NCBI RefSeq assembly: GCF_905171775.1
Contig: NC_053489.1
Location: 589,859,832 to 589,923,831, forward strand
From: Rana temporaria
Taxonomy: Eukaryota; Chordata; Amphibia; Anura; Ranidae
Length of the DNA: 64,000 nucleotides
Direction of reading: 5' to 3'
Of this stretch, positions 1-11,951 are shown piece after piece (the first letter of the stretch is position 1; the number at the start of each line of letters is the position of its first letter). The notes beneath the pieces were generated by a model, which saw nothing but the letters and a program-made list of their open reading frames with translations, was not told the DNA's origin and made no database searches. Position numbers and translations under genes: made by a program.

Positions 1-90
1 GGATCTGAGCACAGCAGTATTACGTTATAGATCCATGCCCACAGCTGCATTGTGCTCAGCAATCTGCTGCGACCAGCTGTGTAAAGTAAA

Positions 91-597
91 GCCCTGTACA
101 CACGGCTGGGAATCCCGTCAGGAAAAAAACATCGGTTTTCCTGACGGGATTCCTGGCAAGCTTGCCTTGCAAAGCCGTGCAAACAGACGGCTACTCAAAA
201 AAACGCCGTTCTTTTGAATGGCAAGAGCGCGGCGATGTCATCGACTACGACGAGCCGTAGTCGACGACACACCCCACACTAACCTTGTATGCTACCGCGC
301 ATGCGTCAAAGTCTTATCGAGCATGCGCAGGTTTACCTCGGACAGGTAAGCATACAGACGACCAGCTTTCTCGTCAGGAAACACTGATGGGAAAATAGAG
401 AGCAGGTTCTCTATTTTTCCCGGGCAGTTTTATTGTCGGGAAAACTGCTAGGGAGCATAATGAGTTAAAATGTGATTCCGCGCTATGGATATTTAAAATT
501 GGCAGGACTTCCAATGGGATTTGAAAAAAGGGATTCCCGGGCCAAATGCTCTCCTGGCAGTTTTCCTGCCGGGAAAACCGGTCGTGTGTATGAGGCC
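91..597. mobile_element. Inverted-repeat DNA transposon (MITE), family A copy 1
   Basis: The left end reads GCCCTGTACACACGG and the right end reads CGTGTGTATGAGGCC, which is its near reverse complement, so this is a terminal-inverted-repeat element without coding capacity. The interior has further inverted segments (a TCAGGAAAA/TTTTCCTGAC pair near 118-146) and the AGCATGCGCAGG motif near 320. The same family recurs at 31360-31862 with the same internal order. Superfamily is not resolved and no clear target duplication was seen. Confidence 0.7.
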
Positions 598-1503
598 TCA
601 AAGTAGAAAATTGTGAACAAGTATAGGGGCATAATTAAAGTAGAACTTAAAGCAAAACTTTTTTTTTTCTTTTACAAAAAAAGCTGGTGCTCAAAATTAT
701 TTGGGGGGCGCAAACAAACTGAAAAATTATGAAAGCCCCCCCCCCCCCACCAATTACAAACTTACTGTGCCCATCAAATGCAGCCTCTGTGCTATCAAAT
801 GCAGCCACTGTGCCCATCAAATGCCGCCACTATGCCCATCAAATGCCGCCACTGTGCCCACCAATTGCAGCAATTGTGCCCATCAATTGCAGCCACTGTG
901 CTATCAAATGCTGCCATTGTGCCATAAAACGCTGCCATTTTGCCATCAAATGCAGCCACTGTGTGCATCGAATGCTGCCACTATGCCCATCGAATGCTGC
1001 CACTGTGATCCCCCCCGCCCGCTCGCCATCTGCCCGACACTTACCCTGTCTCGGTGGGGCGAGCTGTGTCCTCCATGGGTCTTCTGCTCTCCTCCCCTCC
1101 CGTCCACTCTTATAGAAGATTGGACGCCTGATTGGCGGAGAGACGGTTCGGTGTTAGAACAGCAATATACAAGGAAAAGAGAGCGCACGGCTGCCCTAGT
1201 GTGATATCATTTTAATGATAAAAATGCAAAATCAAATAGTAGAGGATTGTCCTCACAAACATGGGACTTAGATCGCATGTACAGCAGGATATACGTCTCC
1301 CTTCCTTCCTGGCCTGTATGACTGGGTTGGCTCCCAAAAACGAGTGGTAATGATGTGGGATGTTACTGCAGACTTTGCTTCCTCATCATGTCAGGCTGTG
1401 TCTGCTGCGGGTCCAGCCAGCGCTGTGTGATGTCACTTGCGGCCGGAGAGGAAAGGCCAAGTGTTAAGCTTCAAACACACGATCAGTCCATCCGATGAGA
1501 ACG
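598..1503. other. Non-coding interval, ending in a truncated MITE
   Basis: No gene is visible. The interval holds a minisatellite (listed separately), a poly-T/poly-A boundary near 660-680, and at about 1475-1503 a short piece of the inverted-repeat family seen whole at 20262, 23227 and 41410 (ACACGATCAGTCCATCCGAT). That piece is cut off by the hAT-like insertion that starts at 1512. Confidence 0.5.
765..1005. repeat. Minisatellite, about 20-24 bp unit
   Basis: About ten diverged tandem copies of a unit like CCATCAAATGCAGCCACTGT run through this stretch. Reading frames cross it without stops only because of the repeat periodicity; the resulting Cys/His/Pro-rich peptides are not a recognisable protein. 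Confidence 0.8.
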
Positions 1504-1511
1504 GTCTGAAG

Positions 1512-2362
1512 CAGAGGCGTTGCTAGGGGGGTGCGGGGGGTGCGGTCCGCACCGGGTGACACCCGCTAGAGGGGTGACACCATCCCCTTTTTTTTTTTTT
1601 TTAGCTGACATGCCCAGCCTGCCCTGTGCAATCCCAGGCTGCAATGTACCACCCCAGCCTGCTCTGTGCCACCCCAGCCTGCCCTGTACCACCCCAGCCT
1701 GCTCTGTGCCACCCCAGCTTTCCCTGTATCACCCAGCCTGCCCTGTACCACCCCAGCCTGCCCTGCAACCCCCCAAACAGCCCTGTACCACCCCAGCCTG
1801 CCCTGTACCACCCCATGCTTCCCTGTACCACCCAGCCTGCCCTGTGCCACCACAGCCTGCCCTGTACCACCCCAGCCTGCCCTGTACCACCCCAAACTTT
1901 CCCATGCCACCCCAACTTGCCCTGTGCCACCCTAACTTGCCCTGTACCACCCCAATCTGCCCTATGCCACCATAACTTGCCCTATACCACCCCAACCTGC
2001 CCAATGCCACCCTAACTTGCCCTGTACCATTTCAACCTTTTCCATGCCATCTCAACTTGCCCTTTGCCACCCTAACTTGCACTATACCACCCCAACCTGC
2101 CCTGTACCACCCTAACTTGCCCTATACCACCCCAACCTGCCCTATGCAACCCTAACTTGCCCTATACCACCCCAAACTACCCTATATCACCCCACTCTAT
2201 ACTACCCTAACCTGCCACTATACTGCCCTATACTATCATTTACAGGGGCTGGTTTGGGGTGCGCCCCGTGCCCTGCCTGCTTGGTGCTGGGCAGCCTAGA
2301 CAGAGGGGGGGTGACACCATGTTTTACCGCACCGGGTGACACCAACCCTAGTGACGCCACTG
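1512..2362. mobile_element. Non-autonomous hAT-like element with 8-bp target duplication
   Basis: The ends are CAGAGGCGTTGCTAGG and CCTAGTGACGCCACTG, imperfect inverted repeats of the CAGTGGCGT type. The element is flanked by an exact 8-bp duplication, GTCTGAAG, at 1504-1511 and 2363-2370. The 8-bp length and CAG...CTG termini fit hAT transposition (family knowledge). The interior is almost all minisatellite, so it could only have moved by using a transposase from elsewhere. Confidence 0.8.
1618..2215. repeat. Minisatellite inside the hAT-like element, about 21-22 bp unit
   Basis: Roughly 27 tandem copies of a unit like CCTGCCCTGTACCACCCCAG. The first half is closer to this form. The second half shifts to a variant with AACTTGCCC, which suggests two rounds of local amplification. 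Confidence 0.85.
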
Positions 2363-2370
2363 GTCTGAAG

Positions 2371-2736
2371 GGCACCTCCTGCAACTGTTGGTATCAGGAG
2401 CACAGTCCAGCAGTAAACAGTACAGGCTGGAGTGTCCCCACAACAGAAACGATGAGAGAGTGGTGGGGCACAGTACACCCTTAGGCAAATGCAATAGCAA
2501 CTTGGCACACTCCTTGGACTAAAATAGAACTAGGCAGACAGTGATACAAAAAAATGCCTTTAAGCTTGATGTAGCAATCTGTATTTTGTAGCAACTACTG
2601 TTTCCTATAGCAACAACCTTGCTCACAGTATCCCACTGTAGATCATCAAAACCATTTGATCAAAGACTACAAATTCGCCACGCTAGTTACCACCTAACAC
2701 AACTAAATTTACTAGCAGCCCTGTTTAGGACAAGGG
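2371..2736. other. Intergenic, nothing recognised
   Basis: No convincing ORF, RNA gene or transposon end was found between the hAT-like element and the next inverted-repeat element. Confidence 0.5.
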
Positions 2737-3020
2737 CATACCTCCCAATCTCCCTGATTTGGAGGGAATGTCCCTCATTTAGAGCAATGTCCCTCTGTCC
2801 CTCATTTTGGTCTGATCTATATAGTTGTATATAAAATGCACTAATTATCTATTCAAAAGCATTTTACAGAGCTAAACTTCTAATCCATATTCTAAATTGC
2901 TGCATTTGTAAATTCCATAAGCCAATAGAAAAGGGAAAACCAATCTTTTTTTGTTGTATAATTTTCCTTTACAGGGGGCGTGGTAGGGGGCGTGTCCTAT
3001 GCCTACATATTTTTGCTAAT

Positions 3021-3101
3021 CAGTGGCGTCTCCAGCTTTCATATTTAGGGGGGGCACATGGGGGCACAGGGACAAAAGTGGGGGGGCCAACTATAAAATG
3101 C

Positions 3102-3149
<48 letters not shown>

Positions 3150-5102
3150 TGGGGCCCTTTACTACGATCCCACAACGGGCCCTTTCACATGTTCTGCAGT
3201 GAGCTCCCTTTCTACTTTACTGGGCCCCCCCAGGGTGGCAGAAAACAAGATATATATGTCACCAGCACACCAAGAAAATATAAGGGTCCAAAGCAGTGGG
3301 AGAACTCTCAGGGTTGCAAAGGTTGTCTTGCCACCGGGCCCTGGTGTTCTGCCACTGTGGGGTTTCCCCAGCTGTCCTGTCCCTGCTATTGACAGCGCTG
3401 GTCTGGCATCTGTCTCCTTGGCAGCGGCGGCAGTCTATTAGGACCTAGTCCTGCGGAAATTATGGGTGCATGCAGGGGAAGGCTTGAACTATTGGTTATA
3501 GAGAGCCGAGCCCCCAGCTGGTCACCTAGCAGCAGTAATGCTGTATAACCTTCTCTGTTGACATGATGATCAGGATGTGATCCAAGTGATGCTCCCGGTC
3601 AGATCTAATAAACACAGTATTTATTAGCATCAAGAGTACAACCACATATATATAATCAACCATATGTTCCACAGCCATGTGGGCTCTATGCCTGTAAAGT
3701 GTGGGCTTTGATCAAAAAAATCACTGATATTTATTACTAGGATTTGACTAGGAGCAGCTAAGCAACCTGTCTACAACCAATAGAGATGGGCTCGGGTGTG
3801 TTTGAAATCCCACATGCCTGATCCCGCCAGGAAGCCGACACTCCACAGTGCTAATCACAGCCACTGAGACAGTCCTGATCTATGCAGGGAAATGTTTCAC
3901 TGCCTGTGATTAGCGATGTGCAGTGTGGGCTTCCTGGCAGGCTCTGGCATGTGGAATTTTGAACATGCCCAGCCCATCTCTAACAACAAATTGTGCTGGC
4001 CCTCCTGTACATCAGCCCCATAAAGTAACCAGCACTGGGTTCCTATGTGCCGCCGCTGCCATGGAGACAGAGACCAGCGCTGTGAATAGCCGGGACAGGA
4101 CAGCAACTCTGATTGTTCCAGCACTGGTCCACACTGGGAGGATTCCCCCATCCACCTATAATGTGTAGATGGGGAAATTGGATCATTTCTTTTTTTTTTC
4201 ATTCAACCTAATAGTTGAATGAAAAGAAGTGATCAATGTATGGGCTGAGATTTGAACCATTAATGAGCAGATTCTCTTATGATTATCACTAGTGGTTGCT
4301 GTATAGCCACTAGTGATAATCACTGTTTGTCAGGAGAATATAATTGCTGGGCAGGAGGGATATTCCCCTGTCAGTTTGTGTTGATGGGGGAATCATGAAA
4401 GTTGCCTAACTGAAAGTGAAAGTAATTGTGATTGTCTTGAAAGAACAGGAGAGGGGGAGGGAGACAGATGGGGAGAGAAGGGATGGAGATAATGCAGTTC
4501 AGTAATTGCAGTGTACTGCAGTCTGCAGTGCACACACTTACCCATGATCCAGGCTAGAATCTCAGGCATCATTCACACACAGCCAGGAATGCTGCTGATT
4601 TTCATATTTCCCACCCACACATCCCCTCTCTTCAGATACAGCACACCGGGATAGTGTGGGCGGGACTGAAAGGAGGAGGAATTGTATTCCTCCCTGCTCG
4701 TATGTAAGGAGAGTGAGGGGGTGGGGTGGCTCAACTCGCTCGGCTGTAAAAGAGTGTCATAGACTGACACTCGGCTCAGCTTGCAGTCACCACTTTCGGA
4801 ATTTGCTTGGCTCCCCCCTCCCCCCACAGTGCTCATGGAGTCCTTTCTGCAACTCGCTCTTCTCCGTGCCAATGAGGGTGCAGGGGAAGGAGCAGATCGG
4901 GCGGCTGTGGTTGTGTGAGTGCTCGCATTATGCAGTGTCAGCGAGCAGAGGCAGGGGGAGGAATGCCCCGCAGAGCTGACAGGGGACGCTCTCCCTCTCA
5001 GGAGACACTGTTACTCCAGCGGCGGCCTGAGCAAAATACAGGGGCACAGCATAATTTTGGGGGGGTCAGGGCCCCCTCTGGCCCCCCCTAGGGTCGCCAT
5101 TG
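3021..5102. mobile_element. Non-autonomous hAT-like element, nested, 8-bp target duplication
   Basis: It begins CAGTGGCGTCTCCAG and ends CTAGGGTCGCCATTG, and is flanked by an exact 8-bp duplication, TTGCTAAT (3013-3020 and 5103-5110). The roughly 2.08-kb interior has no transposase. It holds G-rich end segments, a TA dinucleotide run and GC-richer, exon-like sequence near 4650-5040. Nesting shows it arrived after the CATACCTCCC element. Confidence 0.8.
3106..3147. repeat. TA dinucleotide microsatellite
   Basis: About 20 TA repeats inside the nested hAT-like element. Confidence 0.95.
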
Positions 5103-5150
5103 TTGCTAATAGGTGTCCCTCATTCCCATCTCAGAAAGTTGGGAGATATG

Positions 5151-5526
5151 CAAGGGTGCTACACTTGTCAGAAGTGATTCATGCTGATAGTAGAGGGATG
5201 AAGCAGTAGACAGAAATTACACGTAGTGCTCTAAATTGAGACAAGTACACACTATAGAGGAATATGCTTTGTTCATATTTCATGTCCGAGGCTTACAACC
5301 ACTTTACCTTTCATTGCCATGAAACAAATTCAGGGGGCAAGATGGGGGGATTAAAGAGGAACTGCAGTCTGCTCACATAATTTGTAATAAAAACATCTTT
5401 GCCATTCTGAAGCTTCCCTCCAACCACTTTACATATTATTTTATATATACTGTGCTTCTGTCCTTGTCAAATATGCTGCAGAAATCTCCCTTCACTGAGT
5501 TTGGCTGCAACCATTTTAACCGTGGG
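5151..5526. other. Intergenic flank, source of a copied segment
   Basis: No gene. Positions 5248-5469 are nearly identical to 6065-6287, which lies inside the neighbouring satellite array. The segment contains TTAAAGAGGAACTGCAGTCT, which looks like the start of a dispersed inverted-repeat element. Confidence 0.6.
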
Positions 5527-7045
5527 CAGTGGCGTAGCGTGGGTTGTCAGCGTCCGGGGCAAGGCAAGAAATTTGCGCCCCCCCCCCCTAACCTGCGGAA
5601 TTTCCACTACACTACACACTGACCACTACACTACACTACACATTGACCACTACACTACACACTGACCACTAACCCGCACACCACTACACTGCACACTGAC
5701 CACTACACACTGACCACGAACCCGCACACCACTACACTGCACACTGACCACTACTCTACACACTGACCACTAACCCGCACACCACTACACTGCACACTGA
5801 CCACTATACTACACACTGACCACTAACCCGCACACCACTACACTACACACTGACCACGAACCCGCACACCACTACACTGCACACTGACCACTACTCTACA
5901 CACTGACCACTAACCCGCACACCACTACACTGCACACTGACCACTACACACTGACGACTACATTACACACTGACCACTAACCTGCACACCACTACACTGC
6001 ACACTGACCACTGCACTACACACTGACCACTGCACTACACACTGACCACTACACTACACACTGACACACTATAGAGGAATATGCTTTGTTCATATTTCAT
6101 GTCCGAGGCTTACTACCACTTTACCTTTCATTGCCATGAAACAAATTCAGAGGGCAAGATGGGGGGGATTAAAGAGGAACTGCAGTCTGCGCACATAATT
6201 TGTAATAAAAACATCTTTGCCATTCTGAAGCTTCCCTCCAACCACTTTACATATTATTTTATATATACTGTGCTTCTGTCCTTGTCACACCACACCACTA
6301 CACTGCACACTGACCACTACACTACACACTGACCAATGCACTACACACTGACCACTACACTACACTACACACTGACCACTAACCCGCACACCACTACACT
6401 GCACACTGACCACTACTCTGCACACTGACCACTAATCCGCACATCACTACACTGCACACTGACCACTACACTACACACTGACCACTACACACTGACCACT
6501 AACCCGCACACCACTACACTGCACACTGACCACTAACCCTCACACCACTACACTGCACACTGACCACTACACTACACACTAACCACTAACCCGCACACCA
6601 CTACACTGCACACTGACCACTACACTACACTACACACTGACCACTAACCCACACAAAAATACACTGCACACTGACCACTAACCCGCACACCACTACACTG
6701 CACACTGACCACTAACCCGCACACCACTACACTGCACACTGACCACTAACCCGCACACCACTACACTACACACTGACCACTACACTACACACTGACCACT
6801 AACCCGCACACCACTACACTGCACACTGACCACTACACTACACTACACACTGACCACTACACTGCACACTGACCACTAACCCGCACACCACTACACTACA
6901 CACTGACCACTACACTACACACTGACCACTAACCTACACACCACTACACTGCACACTGACCACTAACCCACACACTGACCACTACACTACACACTGCACA
7001 CTGACCTACCTGACACCATTACACTAACCTACCTGACACCTACAC
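5527..7045. repeat. Satellite array with hAT-like left end
   Basis: The array follows a CAGTGGCGTAGCGTGG terminus (5528) and a poly-C run, so it probably expanded inside a CAGTGGCGT-type hAT-like element whose right end was not found. From about 5600, diverged units of CACTACACACTGACCACTA and a variant with AACCCGCACACCACTACACTG alternate for about 1.4 kb. A 222-bp copy of the outside flank interrupts the array at 6065-6287. Confidence 0.8.
6065..6287. repeat. Copy of the flanking segment 5248-5469 inside the satellite
   Basis: The segment begins CACACTATAGAGGAATATGC and ends at CTTCTGTCCTTGTCA, matching 5248-5469 with only a few differences and an offset of about 817. Array sequence lies on both sides, so flanking DNA was duplicated into, or enclosed by, the array. 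Confidence 0.9.
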
Positions 7046-7122
7046 TGACCCAATGTGAGTGATATGCCTAAAAAAAAAAGCAGCAGGACCACAATTTTTA
7101 GGCATTGAGGTGTTCTCTAGTG

Positions 7123-7237
7123 CAGTGGTGATATCATTTGCTGCTCAGTGATTGCAGTATTCTAGTCTGCATCTCCCCAAGGTAATACATAAATCTGGCC
7201 TGTTAGTGGGCCCTGAGCACAGGATTGATGACCACTG
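7123..7237. mobile_element. Short hAT-like MITE (115 bp), 8-bp target duplication
   Basis: The ends CAGTGGTGATATCA and GATTGATGACCACTG form inverted repeats, flanked by an exact CTCTAGTG duplication at 7115-7122 and 7238-7245. CAGTGGT termini with 8-bp duplications are typical of hAT non-autonomous elements. Confidence 0.85.
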
Positions 7238-7312
7238 CTCTAGTGTATTCATTTTAAGGGGTCTATGTTTTTACACAAAATTCACGCAACTTTCACCCAT
7301 TTTTCCCATGAG

Positions 7313-7914
7313 TAGGGATGAGCTTTGAGTTCAAGTCGAACTCATGTTCGACTTAAACATTGCCTGTTCGCCAAACAGCGAACAATTTGTGGTGTTCGCG
7401 GCAAATTCGAAAAGCCACGAAACACCCTGTAAAAGTCTATGGGAGAAATCTAAAGTGCTAATTGTAAAGGCTTATATATGCAAGTTATTGGGAGCCGACA
7501 ATTCATTATAGCTGCGAGTGATTTTAAATGACTTTTTTTCCTCCAGAAATGACACTTTGTGCAGGGACAGTTCTAAGTAAGGGAAACAAGCGCTACTTCA
7601 CAGGCATACTATACACCCCCTAGGTACGAAATTTAAAGCAATATAATTTACTTTTATTGTTTCACTTTAAGCATTATTAAAATCACTGCTCCCGAAAAAT
7701 CGGCCGTTTTAAAACTTTTTTTTTGCATTGATACATGTCCCCTGGGGCAGGACCCGGGTCCTCAAACACTTTTTAGGACAATAACTTGCATATAAGCCTT
7801 TAAAATTAAGTTTGAGTCCCATAGATTTTAATGGGGTTTTAAAGTTCACACAAACTTTTGGTCTGTTCGCAGGTTCTGGTGCGAACCGAATGGGGGGTGT
7901 TCGGCTCATCCCTA
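7313..7914. mobile_element. Inverted-repeat element with GTAGGGATGAGC ends
   Basis: The left end is GTAGGGATGAGC and the right end is GGCTCATCCCTAC. Inner parts also pair, for example the AGTCTATGGG segment near 7433 against the CCCATAGATTTTAATGGGG segment near 7819. There is no coding capacity, and the target duplication is not resolved. Confidence 0.7.
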
Positions 7915-8155
7915 CCCGAAGAGGTTTAATTAGAAAAATGTTTGAAAACTGGGTCAAATTTGTGAGAAAATATTTATAAATAAAGTGTGTTATTGGTAAC
8001 GAGAAGCAGCTGCAATCTCATTTCCTGTATCTGCAGCAAATGACATCACATTTTTATCATATTTGTATTCATGATGCTTTATACTTCTGCAGGTAAATTG
8101 TTACTTCAGTGCAGAGTTTACTTATTTTTATTATTTGTATCTACATTGACATACT

Positions 8156-8824
8156 GGGCCAGATTCACGTAGATTCCGGCGTAAGCTATTTACACTACGC
8201 CGCCGCAACTTAGTGGAGCAAGTGCCGTATTCTCAAAGCACTTGCTCCGTAATTTGCGGCGGCGTAGTGTAAATGGCCCGGCGGATCCCCGCGTAATTCA
8301 AAGGGGGCGGCTTGTATTTAAATTAAGCGCGCCCCCGTGCCGAACAAACTGCGCATGCGCCGGCCTTAAACGTAGCCCAGTGCGCATGCTCCGTAGTACG
8401 CCACAAATACATTGGTTTCGACGTGAACGTAATTAACACACAGCCCTATTCGCGTTGAGTTACGTAAACGACGTAAACGACGGAAAAACCCGATGCTGTC
8501 CCGACAGCCATACTTAACATGCGGCGGACTGACGCTTACGGAAACTACGTAAACTACGGCGAAGCGGCGCAAAAACGTTCGGGAATCGGCGTATTCGGCT
8601 CATTTGCATATGCGACGCTGAAATCGACGTAAAAGCCACCTAGCGGCCAGCGTAGTATTGCATTTAGGATCCGACGGTGTAAGTGACTTACACCAGTCGG
8701 ATCCTAGCCTAATTCTGGCGTATCTTGTTTTGAGAATACAAAACAATGATACGCCGGCGGGATTTTCAAATTACGACGGTGTATCTGTAGATACACCGGT
8801 GTAATTCTTTTGAGAATCTGGCCC
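8156..8824. mobile_element. Inverted-repeat element, family B (GGGCCAGATTCAC), 3-bp target duplication
   Basis: The ends GGGCCAGATTCAC and GAATCTGGCCC are flanked by ACT (8153-8155 and 8825-8827). The interior is rich in CpG-containing ACGCCG/CGGCGT steps. Related copies occur at 33342, 40319, 44672 and 50905, with partial copies near 32055 and 35080. Three-bp duplications suggest PIF/Harbinger-type mobilisation (inference). Confidence 0.8.
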
Positions 8825-8827
8825 ACT

Positions 8828-9700
8828 GAGATATTTTATTGTCTGTCAGGAGTATCAGATACCACTAGAGGGCAGGATTGCATCTTTATTAATTTTACAC
8901 ACTTTTCCCAATTGTTGTTTAGATAGCAAAAGTGAAAGTAGTGGTGGAGTGCAGAAGGGCCCCTGAGATCACAGCAGGGGACACAACCTCAAATATTTCT
9001 TTCCTATATTTACCAGATGTGTGGTCACATTTCCTTTGATAAAGAATAATGCGATATTCTTTCATATTCCCATTTTCTTCCAGTTTCTATTTTTGACAGG
9101 TCCCGCAGCGCCGTCCCTTCGGAAGCTCGGCCTCCCCATCTGATCTACACTGTTCATATGTTTCTGCAGTGTCCATTCACTGAAATCCCATCCTTGTCGC
9201 CAGTTTTGTGTATTTAAAATGAATTTAAAGCATAGATATGAACAGGTGTTCACAGGCCTTCTTTACTCAATCCAACACAAACATACAGGAAACATAGATG
9301 CTAAAAATACATATTCTCTATTCCCTACCAGAAGTATACACAAGTGAACATATTTACTACAATGCTTCCGGAGATAGGCAGCGAACAAAGCAGACAGTAG
9401 TTCAGGTAAAAGCTGGGCCAGTCACAGAATCAGAATGAGGATCAGGATCAGGAACACAAGAGCAAAACTGAAGACCATTCAGCAATGAGCTTGTGCAGAG
9501 ATCAGATTTAAAAAGGCAGTTTGACAGCAGTGGATGGACGTGTATGTCCATGAAATGCTCATATGTGCTCGCATGTGCCCTTACACATCTATGCCCACAC
9601 AAATTTGCATTATTATGTGCATGCATGTTAGCCTGATGGTTGGTATAATGTTTCTGACTGTAAACATTAATGAGGCAAGTTACACTGAGAATATGTGTGT
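8828..9700. other. Intergenic, nothing recognised
   Basis: No ORF with a recognisable product and no transposon ends were found. The minus-strand LTR retroelement begins to be recognisable only at about 9.7 kb. Confidence 0.4.
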
Positions 9701-9710
9701 AAGGTAACTA

Positions 9711-11351
9711 TCAGCAGAGCGTTCCTAGCATTACACAACCTGTATTTGTAATCCACAATGTAGACAACAATATTGTCCTGCTACTGCAATCCAGTAGTTC
9801 CCGAGGGTCAGGCAGGATCAAGGTTTCCCCCTCGGTGTTCACCATAGTGACAATTCTTTTAAAGGCCCTTTTTTGTCCGGCCTTTCGAATGACCACACTC
9901 CAAGTTTATCCTCCTTCCGTAGCTCCAGGTGTTCCCTACAGAGTGGTACTTTGCAGCCATCTTAGGGGACAGCTTAGGAAAGTCCAAGTGGAGAGGAATG
10001 TGTAGGAAATGGTGGACAGCCTCATCCACCCACTGAGCCTCTTTTTCGAATATATCCTCTTCAAGATGAGCTGGTATGTATGGGTACAAGTATCCATAAT
10101 CAGATGCTACCTTCTTTATTATGATGCGCTGTATTTTGGACAGCTGCGGCAGAGTCTTAGGATCTCCGTACCAAGGTAGAACACGTGCATGACTGAAGAC
10201 CCATCGATTACCTCCAGCTTACGATCTGTTTTGGGACTGGGCATGGGTGTAGTTGGCCGAGCTGTAGGAACCCACTGAGCCCCTGGATCTTCCTCAAAAA
10301 GGATCTGGCAATGCTGATCAGCGTCGCTGTACTGGCTGACAGCCTAATCTGCACCCTTGCGGTAGTAGTAGCAGGTGTATCATCTTACTGCACACTACTG
10401 GTAAACACTTCATCACTCGCTCCCAACTTCCCTGAATAAGAAAGTGTCCGAAAAGAGTTCTGATAGCTTATCAGATGAAATGTCCGAATCTGAGATGGTC
10501 GAACACCCTTCCACCGGGAGGTAGTTTCTCTTGACTTTTGCCTTGATTGACACCTCTAGATCAGCTCCCCTTGTGGCCATTGGTATCACTTCCCACACAG
10601 GCACATCACGCTCACTGCTCACTGACTTACCCGGCCCTGGTATTTTCCTCTTGGGCAAATCAGTCATCAATGTGATCAATCTGGCCAGGCCTCGGCTTTT
10701 AGAAGCAATCGTTGCACTGGGTTTTGGGGTAGCTGCTGATGCACCACTTGGGGGGACGACCGACAAACTTTTCACATCACTCTCCAGATGGACAACAACA
10801 CTCTTGTGCCAATCCACTTGTAGGATCCGTGGAGGTAGGTTTGGAGGGACAACCATGAACAGATGCTCCCCACAGCTTCCACAGACGGTCCAAGGCCTCA
10901 ACTGCGTAGTCAGATCACAGCATTTTCCACAAATCAGTCCCAAAGACTCGTAGCCTCCAGCCGTGTATAAAGCAAGCTGACCATTTGGTGTCTACCGCAC
11001 CCCGATATCAGTCACAACAGGTTTTCCACCGTTCAGGTTAACATAGACACCCAGAGCGTACTTTCTCCAATCCGCCATCTCCTTCACTAACCCACAATCA
11101 AACACACGTGGAGGCACTTCCTTATCCTCCTCTGCAGAGCGGGAACTCCTCCCCCTGCCAACAGGTTGGTGTAAATGATTCTCGGGCATTGTCGCGTCCA
11201 CCTCCCTCTTGCTGCGGCATGCCAAAACTGAAATGGAGTCTATTTTGGGGTCTATATAACCCTTACAGTGCTGGCGGGAAGTGTCAAAAGACCAGGCTGA
11301 TTCCTTCCCATGAGCAGTGAGACTCGATTCTTCTCCGCGCTGATAGTACAC
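9711..11351 (-). pseudogene. Internal (gag-like) region of a minus-strand LTR retroelement, degraded
   Basis: Reading from high to low coordinates, broken minus-strand frames follow the primer site: 11351-10992, 10943-10413, 10089-9859 and 9896-9711. The second has paired cysteine motifs (CGKCC and, after a spacer, CGSC) that look like a zinc ribbon, followed by a Pro/Ser/Lys-rich stretch. No protease, reverse transcriptase or integrase motif is visible, and the element stops near 9.7 kb, so only the 5' part survives. The position just downstream of an LTR and primer site argues for a gag-like product. The family is not assigned; endogenous retrovirus or another LTR class are both possible. 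Frames are interrupted by stops and shifts. Confidence 0.5.
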
Positions 11352-11471
11352 ATGACAACACAGTCTATAAGAAGGTTAAAAGTCACTTGCCACCTTTCCA
11401 CGGAACCAGGCAAAATCCCGTTGGAGCTGAAGCCAGTTGCTATGGGCGACTGCTGCAAGGCCAACACCTCA

Positions 11472-11489
11472 GCCCCACGTTCGGTGCCA
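11472..11489 (-). promoter_or_regulatory. Duplicated primer-binding site, variant copy
   Basis: On the minus strand this reads TGGCACCGAACGTGGGGC, one base different from the copy at 11932-11949. It lies in the same place in the upstream 460-bp unit. Confidence 0.6.
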
Positions 11490-11931
11490 AATGTAGCAGA
11501 ATCTCTGACCTCTTCCAGTCTAATAGAGAACCTTCAAGGCCAAAGATAGCTGAGATCCTTCAAAATGTGTTGGGTTTTGGGGCATAGTGGGTGCAAAGAT
11601 GGTAACTCCTCCCCCTGCCAACAGGTTGGTGCAAATGTTTCTCGGGCATTGTGGTGTCCACCTCCCTCTTGCTGCGGCATGCCAAAACTGTAATGGAGTC
11701 TATTTTGGGGTCTATATAACCCTTACAGTGCTGGCGGGAAGTGTCAAAAGACCAGGCTGATTCCTTCCCATGAGCAGTGAGACTCGATTCTTCCCCACGC
11801 TGATAGTACACATGACAACACAGTCTATAAGAAGGTTAAAAGTCACTTGCCACCTTTCCACAGAACCAGGCAAAATCCCGCTGGAGCTGAAGCCGGTTGC
11901 TATGGGTGACTGCTGCAAGGCCAACACCTCA

Positions 11932-11949
11932 GCCCCACGTTGGGTGCCA
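11932..11949 (-). promoter_or_regulatory. Retroelement primer-binding site, tRNA-Lys type
   Basis: On the minus strand this reads TGGCACCCAACGTGGGGC. That is one base from the sequence complementary to the 3' end of tRNA-Lys(1,2), as recalled from known lysine-primed retroviruses. It starts two bases after a CA that would close the LTR at 11952. Confidence 0.7.
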
Positions 11950-11951
11950 AA

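Larger units (their letters stand above)
2737..5150. mobile_element. Inverted-repeat element interrupted by a second element
   Basis: The ends CATACCTCCCAA (2737) and TTGGGAGATATG (5139-5150) are inverted repeats, flanked on both sides by CAAGGG (2731-2736 and 5151-5156), a possible 6-bp target duplication. The element itself is only about 330 bp (2737-3020 plus 5111-5150); the rest is the nested hAT-like insertion at 3021-5102. It carries several copies of a GTCCCTCATTT motif. Confidence 0.65.

Noticed and set aside
1520..2015. Overlapping Pro/Cys-rich frames on both strands
   Set aside because: Minisatellite periodicity within a hAT-like element; no domain or codon bias.
4656..4979. 107-codon frame in the nested hAT-like element
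   Set aside because: No recognisable product and an overlapping minus-strand frame of equal quality; noted only as possible captured sequence.
5600..7045. CRISPR-like alternation of repeats
   Set aside because: Units are degenerate and contiguous with no unique spacers, and the surroundings are vertebrate DNA.
10531..10953. 140-codon + strand frame
   Set aside because: Antisense to the longer minus-strand gag-like frame that fits the LTR and primer-site orientation.
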